Shown piece by piece: positions 51,683-62,895 of a DNA stretch of 64,000 bases. The translations under genes were made by a program, and so were the position numbers. Source of the stretch: Hydrocarboniphaga effusa AP103 (GTDB taxonomy: Bacteria > Pseudomonadota > Gammaproteobacteria > Nevskiales > Nevskiaceae); the NCBI RefSeq assembly GCF_000271305.1, contig NZ_AKGD01000002.1, positions 930,001-994,000 on the forward strand, given 5' to 3'. Every line of letters starts with the position of its first letter. Within the stretch, counting starts at the first letter, position 1. The notes beneath the pieces are model-generated. The model was not told the origin of the DNA and ran no database searches. It saw only the letters and a program-made list of their open reading frames with translations.

Positions 51683-53563
51683 ATGAGCTCCGATCTGCTC
51701 GGTATCGGTTCTTCCGCGCTGATGGCGTATCGCGCGGCGCTCAACGTCACGGGCCAGAACGTCGCCAACGCGAACACCGCGGGCTACACGCGCCAGCGCA
51801 TCGAGCTGCAATCGAGCACGCTCGGCACGACCGCGGCCGGCGTCAGCGTGCGCAGCATCGCGCGGCTCGGCGATCAGCTCGTCACGCAGCGGCTCATCGC
51901 GCAGGACAGCGGCCATTCGCGCATCGCCACCTTGTCGTCGCAGGCCGCGCAGACCGACGGCTGGCTGTCGGGTTCGACGACGGGCCTGTCGCAGCCGCTC
52001 GAGAATTTCTTCGACGCGATCAACAGCCTCGCGGCAAGTGCCTCGTCGACGGCGTCGCGCCAGGTGGTGCTGCAGGGCGCGCAGACGCTGGCGTCGCGCT
52101 TCAACGATCTGCAGGCCAGTTTCAACACCAGCGATCGCGACGTCGATGCGCGCCTGGTCGATGCGACCTCGACGATCAACGTGCTGGCCAAGCAGGTCGC
52201 GACACTCAACCAGCGCATCAGCGAAGCGACGACGACCACCCCGGGCCGGACGCCGAACGAGCTGCTCGACCAGCGTGACCAGCTCGTGCGCAAGATCGCC
52301 GAGCAGGTCGGCATCGAGACGAGCACGGCCGACGACGGCTCGGTCAACATTTCGCTCGGCAGCGGGCAGCCGCTCGTGCTCGGCAACCAGGCATCGACCT
52401 TGAGCGTCGCGAACGACGAATTCGGCCGTCCGCGCGAGCTGATGCTGAGCGGCGGTGGCGGCGCTCCGGTTTCGGTCAGCAACCAGGTTTCGGGCGGCGT
52501 GATCGGCGGCCTGCTCGATTATCGTCGCGAAGTGCTCGATCCGGCGATGGCGCGGCTCGGCAGCATGGCGGCGGCCTTCGCTTCGGCGATCAACGCGCAG
52601 CACGCCGAAGGCATGGATCAGTTCGGTCAGATGGGTGGCGATCTGTTCACGATGCCGACCGGCACGGTCAGCGCCGCGAGCGCCAACACCGGCACCGCGA
52701 AAATCGCGGCCGCCTTGAGCGACGTCGACACCGCGGGCGCCCAGGACTATGTGCTGGGCTACGACGGCGCGCGCTGGAACATGAGCAGCGTGAGCAGCGG
52801 TGCTTCGATCGCGCTGAGCGGCAGCGGCACGGCCGACGATCCGCTCGTCGGTGGCGGCCTGAGCCTGACGCTGAGCGGCAGCGCGAACGCCGGCGATCGC
52901 TTTCTCGTGCAAGCCACGCACAGCGCGGCCGGCCAGCTCAAGCTCGCGATCAGCGATCCGGCGCGGCTCGCGGCCTCGAGCCCCGTGCGCACGAGTGTCG
53001 GTGCGACCAATACGGGCGTTGCGACGATCGGCACGCCCGAAGTGCTCGATGCGGGCAACGCTTCGCTGCTGAGCGATGCGACGATCGCGTTCACCTCGGC
53101 CGATCGCTTCACGATCAATGGCGGTGGCGACTACGCGTACACATCGGGCGGCGCGATCGAATTCAACGGCCTGCGCGTGCAGATCAGCGGAACGCCCGCG
53201 AGCGGCGATACGTTTTCGCTGAGCCGCAGCGACGGCAGTTCGGGCGACAACGGCAACGCGGTGTCGCTCGCGGCGATCGCCGACCTCGGCCTGCTCGACG
53301 GCGGCCGCTTGAACCTGGCGGGCGCCAACAGCGCGCTGGTTTCGAAAGTCGGTTCGCAGGCCGCGCAGGCGAGCGTGCAGCTCGATGCGCAGACCACGCT
53401 GCGCTCGCAGCTGCAGAGCGAGCGCGATTCGCTGTCCGGCGTGAATCTCGACGAAGAAGCCGCCGATCTCATGCGCTATCAGCAGGCCTACCAGGCGGCC
53501 GCGCAGGTGGTGTCGATGGCGAACACGCTGTTCGATTCGCTGCTCGCGGCCGTGCGGCGATAA
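51683..53563 (+). CDS. flgK: Flagellar hook-filament junction protein FlgK (HAP1)
   Basis: 626 residues. The N-terminal SSALMAYRAALNVTGQNVANANTAGYTRQRIEL and C-terminal LDEEAADLMRYQQAYQAAAQVVSMANTLFDSLL are the coiled-coil ends that join hook and filament. The middle (about 300-540) is Ser/Gly/Ala-rich with repeated SGSG stretches and is the surface-exposed, variable part. First of the two hook-associated proteins of this operon. Confidence 0.97.
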   Translation: MSSDLLGIGSSALMAYRAALNVTGQNVANANTAGYTRQRIELQSSTLGTTAAGVSVRSIARLGDQLVTQRLIAQDSGHSRIATLSSQAAQTDGWLSGSTTGLSQPLENFFDAINSLAASASSTASRQVVLQGAQTLASRFNDLQASFNTSDRDVDARLVDATSTINVLAKQVATLNQRISEATTTTPGRTPNELLDQRDQLVRKIAEQVGIETSTADDGSVNISLGSGQPLVLGNQASTLSVANDEFGRPRELMLSGGGGAPVSVSNQVSGGVIGGLLDYRREVLDPAMARLGSMAAAFASAINAQHAEGMDQFGQMGGDLFTMPTGTVSAASANTGTAKIAAALSDVDTAGAQDYVLGYDGARWNMSSVSSGASIALSGSGTADDPLVGGGLSLTLSGSANAGDRFLVQATHSAAGQLKLAISDPARLAASSPVRTSVGATNTGVATIGTPEVLDAGNASLLSDATIAFTSADRFTINGGGDYAYTSGGAIEFNGLRVQISGTPASGDTFSLSRSDGSSGDNGNAVSLAAIADLGLLDGGRLNLAGANSALVSKVGSQAAQASVQLDAQTTLRSQLQSERDSLSGVNLDEEAADLMRYQQAYQAAAQVVSMANTLFDSLLAAVRR

Positions 53564-53575
53564 GGGAGTTCAACG

Positions 53576-54775
53576 ATGAGCATTCGGGTCACCAGCGCGG
53601 GTATGGCGGAGCAGGGCATCGCGGTGATGCAGGCGCAGATGCAGGCGCTGTCGAAGGTGCAGACGCAGCTCGCGACCGGCCAGCGCTTCCAGCGCGCGGG
53701 TGAAGATCCGGTCGCGGCGGGGCAATCGCTCAACATCGAGAAGGCGCTTGCGGACATCGGCCGCTGGAAGAGCAACATCGGTTCGGCGAACGACCGCTTG
53801 TCGCTCGAGGAGACCACGCTCGCGAGTTCGGTCGCCACGCTCGATCGCGTGCGCCAGCTCGCCTTGCAGGCCAACTCCGACACGCTGAGCGATTCCGATC
53901 GCGCCTCGATCGCCAAGGAGATGAAGGAGCGCCTGAGCGAGCTCGTGGCGCAGGCGAATACGCGCGACGGGCAGGGCGTCTACCTGTTCTCGGGCAGCCG
54001 CAGCGACAGCCGGCCGTTCGAGCGCACCGCGGGCGGCGTGCGTTATCAAGGCGACACCCTGAGCGCCTCGCTGCCGATCGGCTCCAATCGCAACGTCGCG
54101 CTGAGCGACAACGGCCAGGACGTCTTCATGACCTTGGCGTCGGGCGACGGCCGGCTCACGGTCGGCGCGGGAACCGCGAACAAGGGGCTCGCGAGCGTGC
54201 AGGACGTGCACTTCACCGATGCGAGCCAGTGGGACGGCGGCCGTTATCGCGTGCGCATCGACGATGGCCAGTACAGCGTGCTCGATGCGAACGACGGCGT
54301 GGTGGCCGGCGGCCGCTACGAATCGCAGGTCGCGATCCAGTTCCGCGGCGCTTCGATCACGCTCGTCGGCGAGCCGTCCGATGGCGACGAATTCACGCTG
54401 GGCCCAAGCCGGCAGCAGGACGTCTTCAGCACCGTGCAGAACCTCGTCGACCTGGTCTCGAGCGGCGGCCGCAGCCCGGCGCAGCGCACGCAGGACCAGA
54501 CGCGCATGTTCGACGCGCTCAAATCGCTCGACACCGCGATCGATCATCTCGGCAACGTGCGGGGCGGCGTCGGCGCCAGGCTCAATGCCATCGAAGACGC
54601 CGAGGCCCAGCTCGACACGCGTTCGACGCAGTTGCAGGAGCGGCTGGCCGGCTTGCGCGAGGCCGATTACATCGAAACGGCGGCACGCCTGTCGCAAACC
54701 GAAACCGCGTTGCAGGCCGCGCAGCAGAGTTATCTGAAGGTTCAGGGGCTCAGCCTGTTCGACTACATGAAGTGA
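53576..54775 (+). CDS. flgL: Flagellar hook-filament junction protein FlgL (HAP3)
   Basis: 399 residues. The flagellin-like N-terminus (MSIRVTSAGMAEQGIAVMQAQMQALSKVQTQLATGQRFQRAGEDP) and the QGVYLFSGSRSDSRPFER segment are typical of FlgL. The C-terminus (ARLSQTETALQAAQQSYLKVQGLSLFDYMK) matches the D0 helix. Last gene of the flgGHIJKL unit, with 12 bases between it and flgK. Confidence 0.97.
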   Translation: MSIRVTSAGMAEQGIAVMQAQMQALSKVQTQLATGQRFQRAGEDPVAAGQSLNIEKALADIGRWKSNIGSANDRLSLEETTLASSVATLDRVRQLALQANSDTLSDSDRASIAKEMKERLSELVAQANTRDGQGVYLFSGSRSDSRPFERTAGGVRYQGDTLSASLPIGSNRNVALSDNGQDVFMTLASGDGRLTVGAGTANKGLASVQDVHFTDASQWDGGRYRVRIDDGQYSVLDANDGVVAGGRYESQVAIQFRGASITLVGEPSDGDEFTLGPSRQQDVFSTVQNLVDLVSSGGRSPAQRTQDQTRMFDALKSLDTAIDHLGNVRGGVGARLNAIEDAEAQLDTRSTQLQERLAGLREADYIETAARLSQTETALQAAQQSYLKVQGLSLFDYMK

Positions 54776-54829
54776 CCCCTTCGTTCCGGGCGGTTGGGGT
54801 GGCGGCGCGCTCGTCGCTACTATGGCGGC

Positions 54830-55705
54830 ATGAACGATAGAACCAGCTCAGGCGCCGTGTTCGAAGTGCGCCGCTACCCCGTCCCGGGCGGCATCGCAGT
54901 CACCGCCGACGTCGGCGGCGACCCGCGCCACCCGGCCGTCATCCTGACCCACGGCGGCGGCCAGACCCGGCATTCCTGGCACGGCGCGATGCGCGAGCTC
55001 ATCGCCCAGGGCTACCACGTCATCAATCTCGATGCGCGCGGCCATGGCGACAGCGACTGGTCGCCGGATGGCGTCTATTCGGTCGAGCTGCTTTCCGACG
55101 ATCTCAAGGCGGTGATCGCCACGCTGCCGAACGCGCCGGCGCTCGTCGGCGCCTCGATGGGCGGCATCACCTCGCTCCATGCGGTCGGCACCAGCGATCG
55201 GCGCATCGCCAGCGCGCTGATCCTCGTCGACGTGGTGCCGCGCGTGGAGGCGACCGGCGGCGCCAAGATCATGGCGTTCATGCGTGCCAGGCCCGAAGGC
55301 TTCGCGAATCTCGAGGAAGCGGCCGACGCGGTCGCCGCCTACAACCCGCATCGTCCGCGCCCGCGCGACATCTCCGGGCTCATGAAGAACCTGCGTCTGC
55401 GCGAAGACGGCCGGCTGCATTGGCACTGGGACCCGCGCTTCCTGAGCATGGACCCGCCCGAGCCGCCGATCGTCACCGAGCGCCTGCTCGAGGCCGCGGC
55501 CCGCGTGCGCGAGCCGACGCTGGTGGTGCGCGGCCTGCAGAGCGACATCGTGTCCGAGGCCGGCATCGAGGAGTTCCGCCGCTACCTGCCGACGCTCGAA
55601 GTCTTCGATGTGCCGGGAGCCGGGCACATGGTCGCGGGCGATCGCAACGACGCGTTCAACCAGGGCGTCACCGACTTTCTGCGCCGGCATCATCCGGCGC
55701 GCTGA
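54830..55705 (+). CDS. Alpha/beta hydrolase (peroxidase/esterase type)
   Basis: 291 residues from the ATG at 54830. Hydrolase features: ILTHGGGQTRHSWHG (oxyanion hole), NLDARGHGDSDW, nucleophile elbow VGASMGGITSLHA (Ser in A-S-M-G-G), an acid in VVRGLQSDIVSE and PGAGHMVAGDRND (His). The DARGHGDS and H-M-V-A-G-D-R-N-D segments are typical of the haloperoxidase/aryl-esterase branch. Cytoplasmic, no signal. It lies between the flagellar operon and an unrelated hypothetical gene. Confidence 0.86.
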   Translation: MNDRTSSGAVFEVRRYPVPGGIAVTADVGGDPRHPAVILTHGGGQTRHSWHGAMRELIAQGYHVINLDARGHGDSDWSPDGVYSVELLSDDLKAVIATLPNAPALVGASMGGITSLHAVGTSDRRIASALILVDVVPRVEATGGAKIMAFMRARPEGFANLEEAADAVAAYNPHRPRPRDISGLMKNLRLREDGRLHWHWDPRFLSMDPPEPPIVTERLLEAAARVREPTLVVRGLQSDIVSEAGIEEFRRYLPTLEVFDVPGAGHMVAGDRNDAFNQGVTDFLRRHHPAR

Positions 55706-55869
55706 GCGCCGGGGCGTTTTGCACTGGACTTCGAGGCCGGCCAGCAGAATGCCGGGCCCGGCCCGGTCGCCGAAAAAATAGTCAGGGTCCCGGCGCCGTC
55801 CGCCGATGCGGCTCCCGACGCAGGCACCGCTTTTGCGTATGGAGGTGACGATCCTGCCGAGGCGACGCC

Positions 55870-56250
55870 ATGACCACCCTGCGCGAAAGCACCCATACCG
55901 ACCTTCCGATCGCCATCGGCCTGCTTCCGGTTCGCACCAACGGCCAGCTCGGCGACGGCGTCGACGCCAGGGCCCTGGTCGACCTGATCGATCGCTGCCT
56001 CGAGCACGGCAGCGCCGAGAAGCGCCGTCATTACATCGATGAAATCGTCGTTCGCACCGAAGCCTGCGTAGACGCCGGCGTGATCGAGGCGATGACCTCC
56101 GACGATGCGCTGCCGATGCATTGGGCTCACCTGAAGGACATCACCGACGAGATGACGCGCGTGCCGCTGGGTTCGCGCCGGCTCGACCAGTGCCTGGGCC
56201 GTCTCAAGCTCGCTCTGCGACATATGTCCGGCGGCCCGTTCTCGGCCTGA
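55870..56250 (+). CDS. Hypothetical protein
   Basis: 126 residues from the ATG at 55870 (GAGGCGACGCC precedes it). I do not recognise a family. The product is soluble and helical (ALVDLIDRCLEHGSAEKRRHYIDEIVVRTEACVDAGVIEAM, DEMTRVPLGSRRLDQCLGRLKLALRHM) with conserved-looking His, Cys and Trp residues (PMHWAHLKD). It precedes the rplU promoter by 64 bases and is read in the same direction but is probably a separate unit. Confidence 0.6.
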   Translation: MTTLRESTHTDLPIAIGLLPVRTNGQLGDGVDARALVDLIDRCLEHGSAEKRRHYIDEIVVRTEACVDAGVIEAMTSDDALPMHWAHLKDITDEMTRVPLGSRRLDQCLGRLKLALRHMSGGPFSA

Positions 56251-56314
56251 AAGCAGCTACGGGTGCCGGTCGTCGGCCGGCTTGGAGCCCGCCAGCGCCG
56301 TTGTGACAAAAGCA

Positions 56315-56343
56315 TTGACGATTGGTGGCACGCTCACTAGAAT
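56315..56343 (+). promoter_or_regulatory. rplU-rpmA promoter (sigma-70)
   Basis: TTGACG (56315-56320) and TAGAAT (56338-56343) are exactly 17 bases apart, a strong housekeeping-type promoter. The expected start near 56350 leaves a 68-base leader before the rplU ATG at 56418. Confidence 0.75.
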
Positions 56344-56417
56344 CCCGCCTCCCTACGGCAGCCCCTGACTTTCCGAAGTCTGCTGCCACCGCTCGGAAAC
56401 GTCTTTTGGAGCAGCCG

Positions 56418-56729
56418 ATGTACGCCGTCATCAAGACCGGAGGCAAGCAGTATCGCGTTGCCGCTGGCGAACAGCTCAAAGTGGAAAGCCTGGTTGCCGA
56501 AGTCGGCGCGACCATCTCCTTCGAACAGGTTCTCCTGGTCGGCGAAGGCGAAAGCGTCAAGGTCGGCGCTCCGTTCGTTTCGGGTGGTGTCGTGACCGCT
56601 GAAGTGGTCCGTCACGGCCGTGGCGACAAGATCCGCATCATCAAGCACCGTCGCCGCAAGCACTATCACAAGGAACAGGGCCACCGCCAGAACTTCACGG
56701 AAGTGAAGATCACCGGCATCTCGGCCTAA
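56418..56729 (+). CDS. rplU: 50S ribosomal protein L21
   Basis: 103 residues, standard length. Begins [23 protein letters not shown] and contains [28 protein letters not shown], the L21 signature. The ATG at 56418 follows GGAGCAG. A component of the large ribosomal subunit, contacting 23S rRNA and L20. Cotranscribed with rpmA 29 bases downstream. Confidence 0.99.
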   Translation: MYAVIKTGGKQYRVAAGEQLKVESLVAEVGATISFEQVLLVGEGESVKVGAPFVSGGVVTAEVVRHGRGDKIRIIKHRRRKHYHKEQGHRQNFTEVKITGISA

Positions 56730-56758
56730 GTCCAGACTCAAGATTTCGGAGCACAGTC

Positions 56759-58191
<1,433 letters not shown>

Positions 58192-58198
58192 AGGCTGC

Positions 58199-59320
58199 AT
58201 GGACCGTCAAACCCTGACCCGCGCCAAGCGCTGGGTGATCAAGATCGGCAGCTCGCTGGTGACCGCCAAGGGCCAGGGGCTCGACCGCGAGGCCATCGCC
58301 GACTGGTGCGCGCAGATCGCCGCATTGCGCGCCGAAGGCCGGCAGATCGTGCTGGTGTCATCGGGCGCGGTCGCCGAGGGAATGGCCCGACTCGGGCTCA
58401 AGAAGCGCCCAAGCATCCTGCACGAGCTGCAGGCGACGGCCGCGGTCGGGCAGATGGGCTTGGTGCGTGCCTGGGAGCTCGGTTTCGAGGCGCACGGCCT
58501 GCGCGCGGCGCAGATCCTGCTCACGCATGAGGACGTGGCCGATCGCGGCCGCTACCTCAATTCGCGCAGCACGCTGACGACCTTGCTCGAATTCGGCGTG
58601 GTGCCGGTGGTCAACGAGAACGACACGGTCTCGACCGATGAAATCCGCCTCGGCGACAACGACACGCTCGGGGCGATGACGGCCAACCTCATCGAGGCCG
58701 ACCTGCTGGTGATCCTGACCGACCAGGAAGGCCTGTTCGATGCCGATCCGCGCAACAACCCGGACGCCAGGCTGGTGTCCGAGGCTTCGCTCGCCGAGCC
58801 GCAGCTCGCGGCGATGGCCGGCGACAGCAAGGGCGTGCTCGGTCGCGGCGGCATGCGCACCAAGCTTTCAGCGGCTCACATCGCGGCGCGCAGCGGTGCG
58901 GCGACGGTGATCGCGCACGGTCGCGCGCCCGAGGCGCTGCTGCAGATCGCGCGCGGTCAGGCGATCGGCAGCCTGCTCAAGCCCGCGCAAACGGTGATGG
59001 CGGCGCGCAAGCGCTGGATTGCGGGCCAGCTGCAGGTTCGCGGTCAGCTGCATCTCGACGAGGGCGCCGTGCAGGTGCTGCGCGCGCAGGGCAAGAGCCT
59101 GCTGCCGGTCGGCGTGAAACGCGTCGAAGGGCAGTTCGATCGTGGCGACCTGGTCGCCTGCCTCGATCCCGAAGGGCGTGAGATCGCGCGCGGCCTCGTC
59201 AACTACGGGCACGTCGAAGCGCTGCGCATCCTCGGCGCCAAGCGTGAAGAGCTCGCGCAGCGGCTCGGCTATCCGGGCGAGCCCGAGCTCGTGCATCGCG
59301 ACAATCTGGTTCTGGTCTAG
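58199..59320 (+). CDS. proB: Glutamate 5-kinase
   Basis: 373 residues. First step of proline synthesis from glutamate. The amino acid kinase domain shows [72 protein letters not shown] and [15 protein letters not shown]; a C-terminal PUA domain (about 280-373, beginning [14 protein letters not shown]) follows, as in full-length proteobacterial ProB. The gene order obgE-proB is common in this order. Confidence 0.98.
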   Translation: MDRQTLTRAKRWVIKIGSSLVTAKGQGLDREAIADWCAQIAALRAEGRQIVLVSSGAVAEGMARLGLKKRPSILHELQATAAVGQMGLVRAWELGFEAHGLRAAQILLTHEDVADRGRYLNSRSTLTTLLEFGVVPVVNENDTVSTDEIRLGDNDTLGAMTANLIEADLLVILTDQEGLFDADPRNNPDARLVSEASLAEPQLAAMAGDSKGVLGRGGMRTKLSAAHIAARSGAATVIAHGRAPEALLQIARGQAIGSLLKPAQTVMAARKRWIAGQLQVRGQLHLDEGAVQVLRAQGKSLLPVGVKRVEGQFDRGDLVACLDPEGREIARGLVNYGHVEALRILGAKREELAQRLGYPGEPELVHRDNLVLV

Positions 59321-59408
59321 CGCCCGAAAGCGAACGTCGTCGTCGAGACGACGTATCCTTGGGCGCTCCGGCACTTCGCTGCCGCTGCATCGACTCCAAG
59401 ATCCAAGG

Positions 59409-60104
59409 ATGAAAAAGACGCTCCTGCTGCTCGCCGGCCTGCTGATCTCCTCGCAGGCTTTGGCCGAAACCATCACGCAGCAATCCGGCTGGGCCGGCTG
59501 GAACGGCAGCTTCAAATTCAGTGAGCACTGGGGTTCACTGAGCGACGTTCAGATTCGCTCGGGTGACAACTGGGCCGACACGCAGAACCTGATGTTCCGG
59601 CCCGGGCTCACGTACTTCATCAATTCGCGCAGCAACTTCACGGTCGGCTATCTCTGGAACGGCACCTTGAACACGCCGGGCCACGATCTGGTCGAACACC
59701 GCATCTGGCAGCAGTACATTTACACGCAACAGCTCGGCTCGGTGCCGCTCACGCATCGCTTGCGCCTGGAGCAGCGATTCATCGAGCAGGCTTCGGGCGG
59801 TGACCGGCGCTTCGCACAGCGCCTGCGTTACTTCGCGCGTTCGGTGATCCCGCTCGGGCACCCGGACGGCGCGTTCACGCGCGGGCCTTTCATCGGGCTG
59901 CAGAACGAAATCTTCTTCAACGTCCAGCACCGCGATGCAGTCAACGGCGCCTTCTTCGACCAGAATCGCGCCTACCTTGCGGGCGGCTATCGACTCAGCA
60001 AGCAGATCGATCTCGAGCTCGGCTATCTGAACCAGTACATCAACGGCCGCGTCAACGACACGCTCAACCACGTCGTGCAGTTCGCGCTGTATACGCGATT
60101 TTGA
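59409..60104 (+). CDS. DUF2490 family outer-membrane beta-barrel-like protein
   Basis: 231 residues from the ATG at 59409, with a clear signal peptide (MKKTLLLLAGLLISSQALA). The mature part is alternating hydrophobic/polar and strand-rich with DUF2490 features: WAGWNGSFKFSEHWG, FRPGLTYFINSRSNFTVGYLWN, EHRIWQQ, HRLRLEQRFIE, FARSVIPLGH and a terminal aromatic residue (YTRF), as expected for an outer-membrane barrel. Function unknown. Convergent with the TonB-dependent receptor gene across a terminator. Confidence 0.82.
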   Translation: MKKTLLLLAGLLISSQALAETITQQSGWAGWNGSFKFSEHWGSLSDVQIRSGDNWADTQNLMFRPGLTYFINSRSNFTVGYLWNGTLNTPGHDLVEHRIWQQYIYTQQLGSVPLTHRLRLEQRFIEQASGGDRRFAQRLRYFARSVIPLGHPDGAFTRGPFIGLQNEIFFNVQHRDAVNGAFFDQNRAYLAGGYRLSKQIDLELGYLNQYINGRVNDTLNHVVQFALYTRF

Positions 60105-60131
60105 CGCGGTTTTGAGGCGGCTCTGACGCGC

Positions 60132-60166
60132 CGATGGCGTGCGCGCATTGCGCGAGCACGCCATCG
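60132..60166. terminator. Bidirectional terminator between DUF2490 and TonB-receptor genes
   Basis: An 11-base-pair stem CGATGGCGTGC (60132-60142) with GCACGCCATCG (60156-60166) and a GC-rich loop able to pair further. T-runs are modest on both sides. Position between converging stops supports its use in both directions. Confidence 0.7.
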
Positions 60167-60180
60167 ATTTGCAGTATCGA

Positions 60181-62451
60181 TCAAAAGCGCAAGGTCGCTC
60201 CCGCCATCACGGAACGCTCGGCGCCCGGGCGCAGGCCGTTGACGTGGTCGGTGACGTAGAGCTTGTCGCTCAGGTTGCGTCCCTGCAGCCACAGCGTCGT
60301 GCGCGGCTTGCTGCCGAAGCTGTAGCTCGCGCGCGCCGAGAAAATCGTGTGGCTTGCGACTTCGCCGAGTACGGCGGGTTCGCGGATTTCGATGTTGTCG
60401 CCGGCTTGCAGTGGAACGCCGTCTTCGTCGGCGAGCGTGCGGTTGCGCGTGTTCGCCAGATCGGTGAAGAAGCTGCCGAAGTGACTCGCGGTGGCGCTGA
60501 TCTCCCAGCCCGCACGATGCGCGATGCCGAGCGTGAGGCTGCCCGCATTGAGCGGCACTTCGGGAACGCGATTGCCGTCGAGTTCACCTGCGGTGAATTC
60601 GGCGCGCGTGTAGTTGTAGGCGAGTTCGGCGAACGGAGCGAGGCCGCTGTGCGTGTCGGCCGGTGAAAGCCCGAGACGAAGGCCCAGGTCGATGCCGTAG
60701 GCGATCGAATCTTCCGCGTTGACGACCAGGTTTTCGCCGTCGATCGTGTATGGCTCCTGCACCACGGTGTCGCGAATCACGTTGTAGAACACCGCGCCGT
60801 CGATGCGCAGCGAGCGCGCAGGCGCGGTGCGAAAACCGACCTGCGAATTGATGCCGGTCTCGGGCTTGAGCGGAAATTCTTCGGCCGTGCGAGCGAACGC
60901 CGGCGTGTAGCCGCGCGCGACGTTGCCGTAGAGCTGCGTGCGTTCATCGAGATCGTAAAGCGCCGCGATACTGGGCAGTACGAGCGTGTGATCGTCGGCT
61001 TGGCGCTCGTTGATGAGGGTGTCGGCTTCGAACTTGAGATCCTTGCTCTGCGTGTAGTGCTCGACGCGAACGCCCGGTGTGATCGACAGCCGGCCGAAGC
61101 GCAGGGTGTCCTGGAAAAAGCCGGAAACCGCCGAGGCCTGGTACTTCTCGAGCATCGCTTCTTCGAACTCGTTCTCGCCGAAGTAGTGGCCGCGATTGTT
61201 CACGTTGAGCACTTCGCCGACGTCTCCGAAAGACTCCGCGTTGTCGAGGAAATGCCGCTCGAAGCGTATGCCCCACTGCAGGTCGTGGCGGGTGCCGAAA
61301 GCCCACAGGTCCGAGAGCTGCATGCGCGAATCGACGCCGTAGGTGTTGTACTGGCGGCTGCGGCTGATCATCACGCCGCTTTGTCCGCGTACGAATTGGC
61401 GCGCGGGATCGTCGTAGACGAAGTCGGGCAGGGCATCGAGCTCGATTTCATCGGGGTCGACCGTGAAGCGCGGACGATCGATGTCGGTGGCGAACAGACT
61501 CGTCGACATCGACAGCCGCTCGCTGATCTGGAAATCGTGCGTGAGCGCGTACTTCTGGTAGTCCACCGCCATGGTGTTGTACTGCTGGCCGAAGCGATCG
61601 CGCTTGCGGCGCGGGGCCAGATCGAACTCGATCGGCGTCAGATTGCTCTCGTCGTAATGCGAGCGCTCGCGCAGGTACGTGGCAGAGGCGCTGAGCGTCT
61701 GCCGCGACGACAAGGCCCAGTCGGCGCGCGCGTAGAAGTCGTCGAACTGCGTGTCTTCGGTGTCGAACACGCCATCGGCATTCATGCCCGTGTACGAGAA
61801 CACGGTGCCGAGCGCGCCGTCGGTGCGCGAGTGCATCAAATGCCGCTTGAAGCTGCCGAGATTGCCGCCGGCCGCTTCGACCGTGGTCTGCGGCGTCAGC
61901 GTCGGGCGCTGGTTGATGAAGTTGACGATGCCGTGATTGTTGAGCGGACCGTGCAGCACATGGCCGGCGCCCTTGAGCACGTCGATGCTCTGCAGGCGCT
62001 CGACCGGCGGCGTGTAGTGCGCGCTCGGATCGAGATAGGCCGAGGCGTTGATCGGCACGCCGTCTTCGAGCAGCAAGGTCTTGCGCGAGCGACGCGACGG
62101 GGCGCCGCGAACGCCGATGCTCGATCGGCGGCCGAGTGCGTCGTCGTCGATATGGCGCAGGCCCGGAATGAAATCGAGCGCATCGTGCAGCGTGTACGGA
62201 CGCAGGGCGTCGATCTGCTCGGCGCTCAGGCGCGCGGCGGCGCCGGGCGTTTCATCGATATGGTCGGGCAGGCTGCCTTCGACGTTGATCGGCGCCAACA
62301 GAACCGTTGGAGGCTCATGGGTCGCGCCGGACTGAGCCGGCGTGGCGGCGGCGCGTCTGCGGCGGTCTTCCGATTCCTGGGCCGAGGCCCCGTCCATTGC
62401 GCCGCACAGTCCGGCGAACATGACCAGCGCCCCACGCGTGGCGAGTGACAT
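60181..62451 (-). CDS. TonB-dependent outer-membrane receptor (FecA/siderophore type)
   Basis: 756 residues with a signal peptide (LATRGALVMFAGLCGAMDGASA). A plug domain (about 60-180) includes LHDALDFIPGLRHIDDDALGRRSSIGVRGAPSRR and LQSIDVLKGAGHVLHGPLNNHGIVNF, followed by a 22-strand-type barrel with repeated aromatic-girdled strands and a terminal ATLRF. The plug wording (SSIGVRGAPSRRSRKTLLLEDGVPIN) fits FecA-like ferric-citrate or siderophore receptors, but no fecIR genes are adjacent, so the ligand is open. No Fur box was recognised in the short upstream region. Confidence 0.93.
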   Translation of the reverse strand: MSLATRGALVMFAGLCGAMDGASAQESEDRRRRAAATPAQSGATHEPPTVLLAPINVEGSLPDHIDETPGAAARLSAEQIDALRPYTLHDALDFIPGLRHIDDDALGRRSSIGVRGAPSRRSRKTLLLEDGVPINASAYLDPSAHYTPPVERLQSIDVLKGAGHVLHGPLNNHGIVNFINQRPTLTPQTTVEAAGGNLGSFKRHLMHSRTDGALGTVFSYTGMNADGVFDTEDTQFDDFYARADWALSSRQTLSASATYLRERSHYDESNLTPIEFDLAPRRKRDRFGQQYNTMAVDYQKYALTHDFQISERLSMSTSLFATDIDRPRFTVDPDEIELDALPDFVYDDPARQFVRGQSGVMISRSRQYNTYGVDSRMQLSDLWAFGTRHDLQWGIRFERHFLDNAESFGDVGEVLNVNNRGHYFGENEFEEAMLEKYQASAVSGFFQDTLRFGRLSITPGVRVEHYTQSKDLKFEADTLINERQADDHTLVLPSIAALYDLDERTQLYGNVARGYTPAFARTAEEFPLKPETGINSQVGFRTAPARSLRIDGAVFYNVIRDTVVQEPYTIDGENLVVNAEDSIAYGIDLGLRLGLSPADTHSGLAPFAELAYNYTRAEFTAGELDGNRVPEVPLNAGSLTLGIAHRAGWEISATASHFGSFFTDLANTRNRTLADEDGVPLQAGDNIEIREPAVLGEVASHTIFSARASYSFGSKPRTTLWLQGRNLSDKLYVTDHVNGLRPGAERSVMAGATLRF

Positions 62452-62580
62452 CGCTTCCTCCCTTTGCCTTGCGGCATCTCATCGGTTCCTTGACGAGGGG
62501 CAGAGTAGGAAAGCGGGGTGCGCCGGTAATCGGGAAGTTCTCCCGATTTGGAATCCGGGACAAACGCCGGACAAACGAAA

Positions 62581-62602
62581 ACGCGGGCCTTGCGGCCCGC
62601 GT
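62581..62602 (-). terminator. Intrinsic terminator after rpsT
   Basis: On the minus strand ACGCGGGCC-GCAA-GGCCCGCGT followed by TTTCGTTT, 29 bases after the rpsT stop. A strong 9-base-pair stem with a GNRA-type loop. Confidence 0.88.
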
Positions 62603-62631
62603 CGTACCACTTTCAGCAGAACGGCGTCAGA

Positions 62632-62895
62632 TCAGGCGAGAGCCTTGATGTGCGCGATCAGGCGGCTCTTGTGGCGAGCGGCCTTGTTCTTGTGGATCAT
62701 GCCGCGGTCGGCGTAACGATCGAGAACCGGCACCATTTCCTTGTAGGCGGCTTCGGCAGCGGTCTTGTCCTTGGCGTCGAGGGCCTTGACGACCTTCTTG
62801 ACGTAGGTGCGGATCATCGAGCGCTGGCTCGCATTGCGGGCACGGGCTTTCTCGGACTGACGTGCGCGCTTGCGGGCGCTAGCGGTGTTGGCCAA
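62632..62895 (-). CDS. rpsT: 30S ribosomal protein S20
   Basis: 87 residues from a TTG at 62895: the mature start (M)[17 protein letters not shown] is invariant in the family, there is no ATG there, and GGAG lies seven bases before the TTG. UUG is also the rpsT start in E. coli, where it takes part in autoregulation. Contains [23 protein letters not shown] and [18 protein letters not shown]. Binds 16S rRNA in the body of the small subunit. Divergent from murJ. Confidence 0.98.
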   Translation of the reverse strand: MANTASARKRARQSEKARARNASQRSMIRTYVKKVVKALDAKDKTAAEAAYKEMVPVLDRYADRGMIHKNKAARHKSRLIAHIKALA

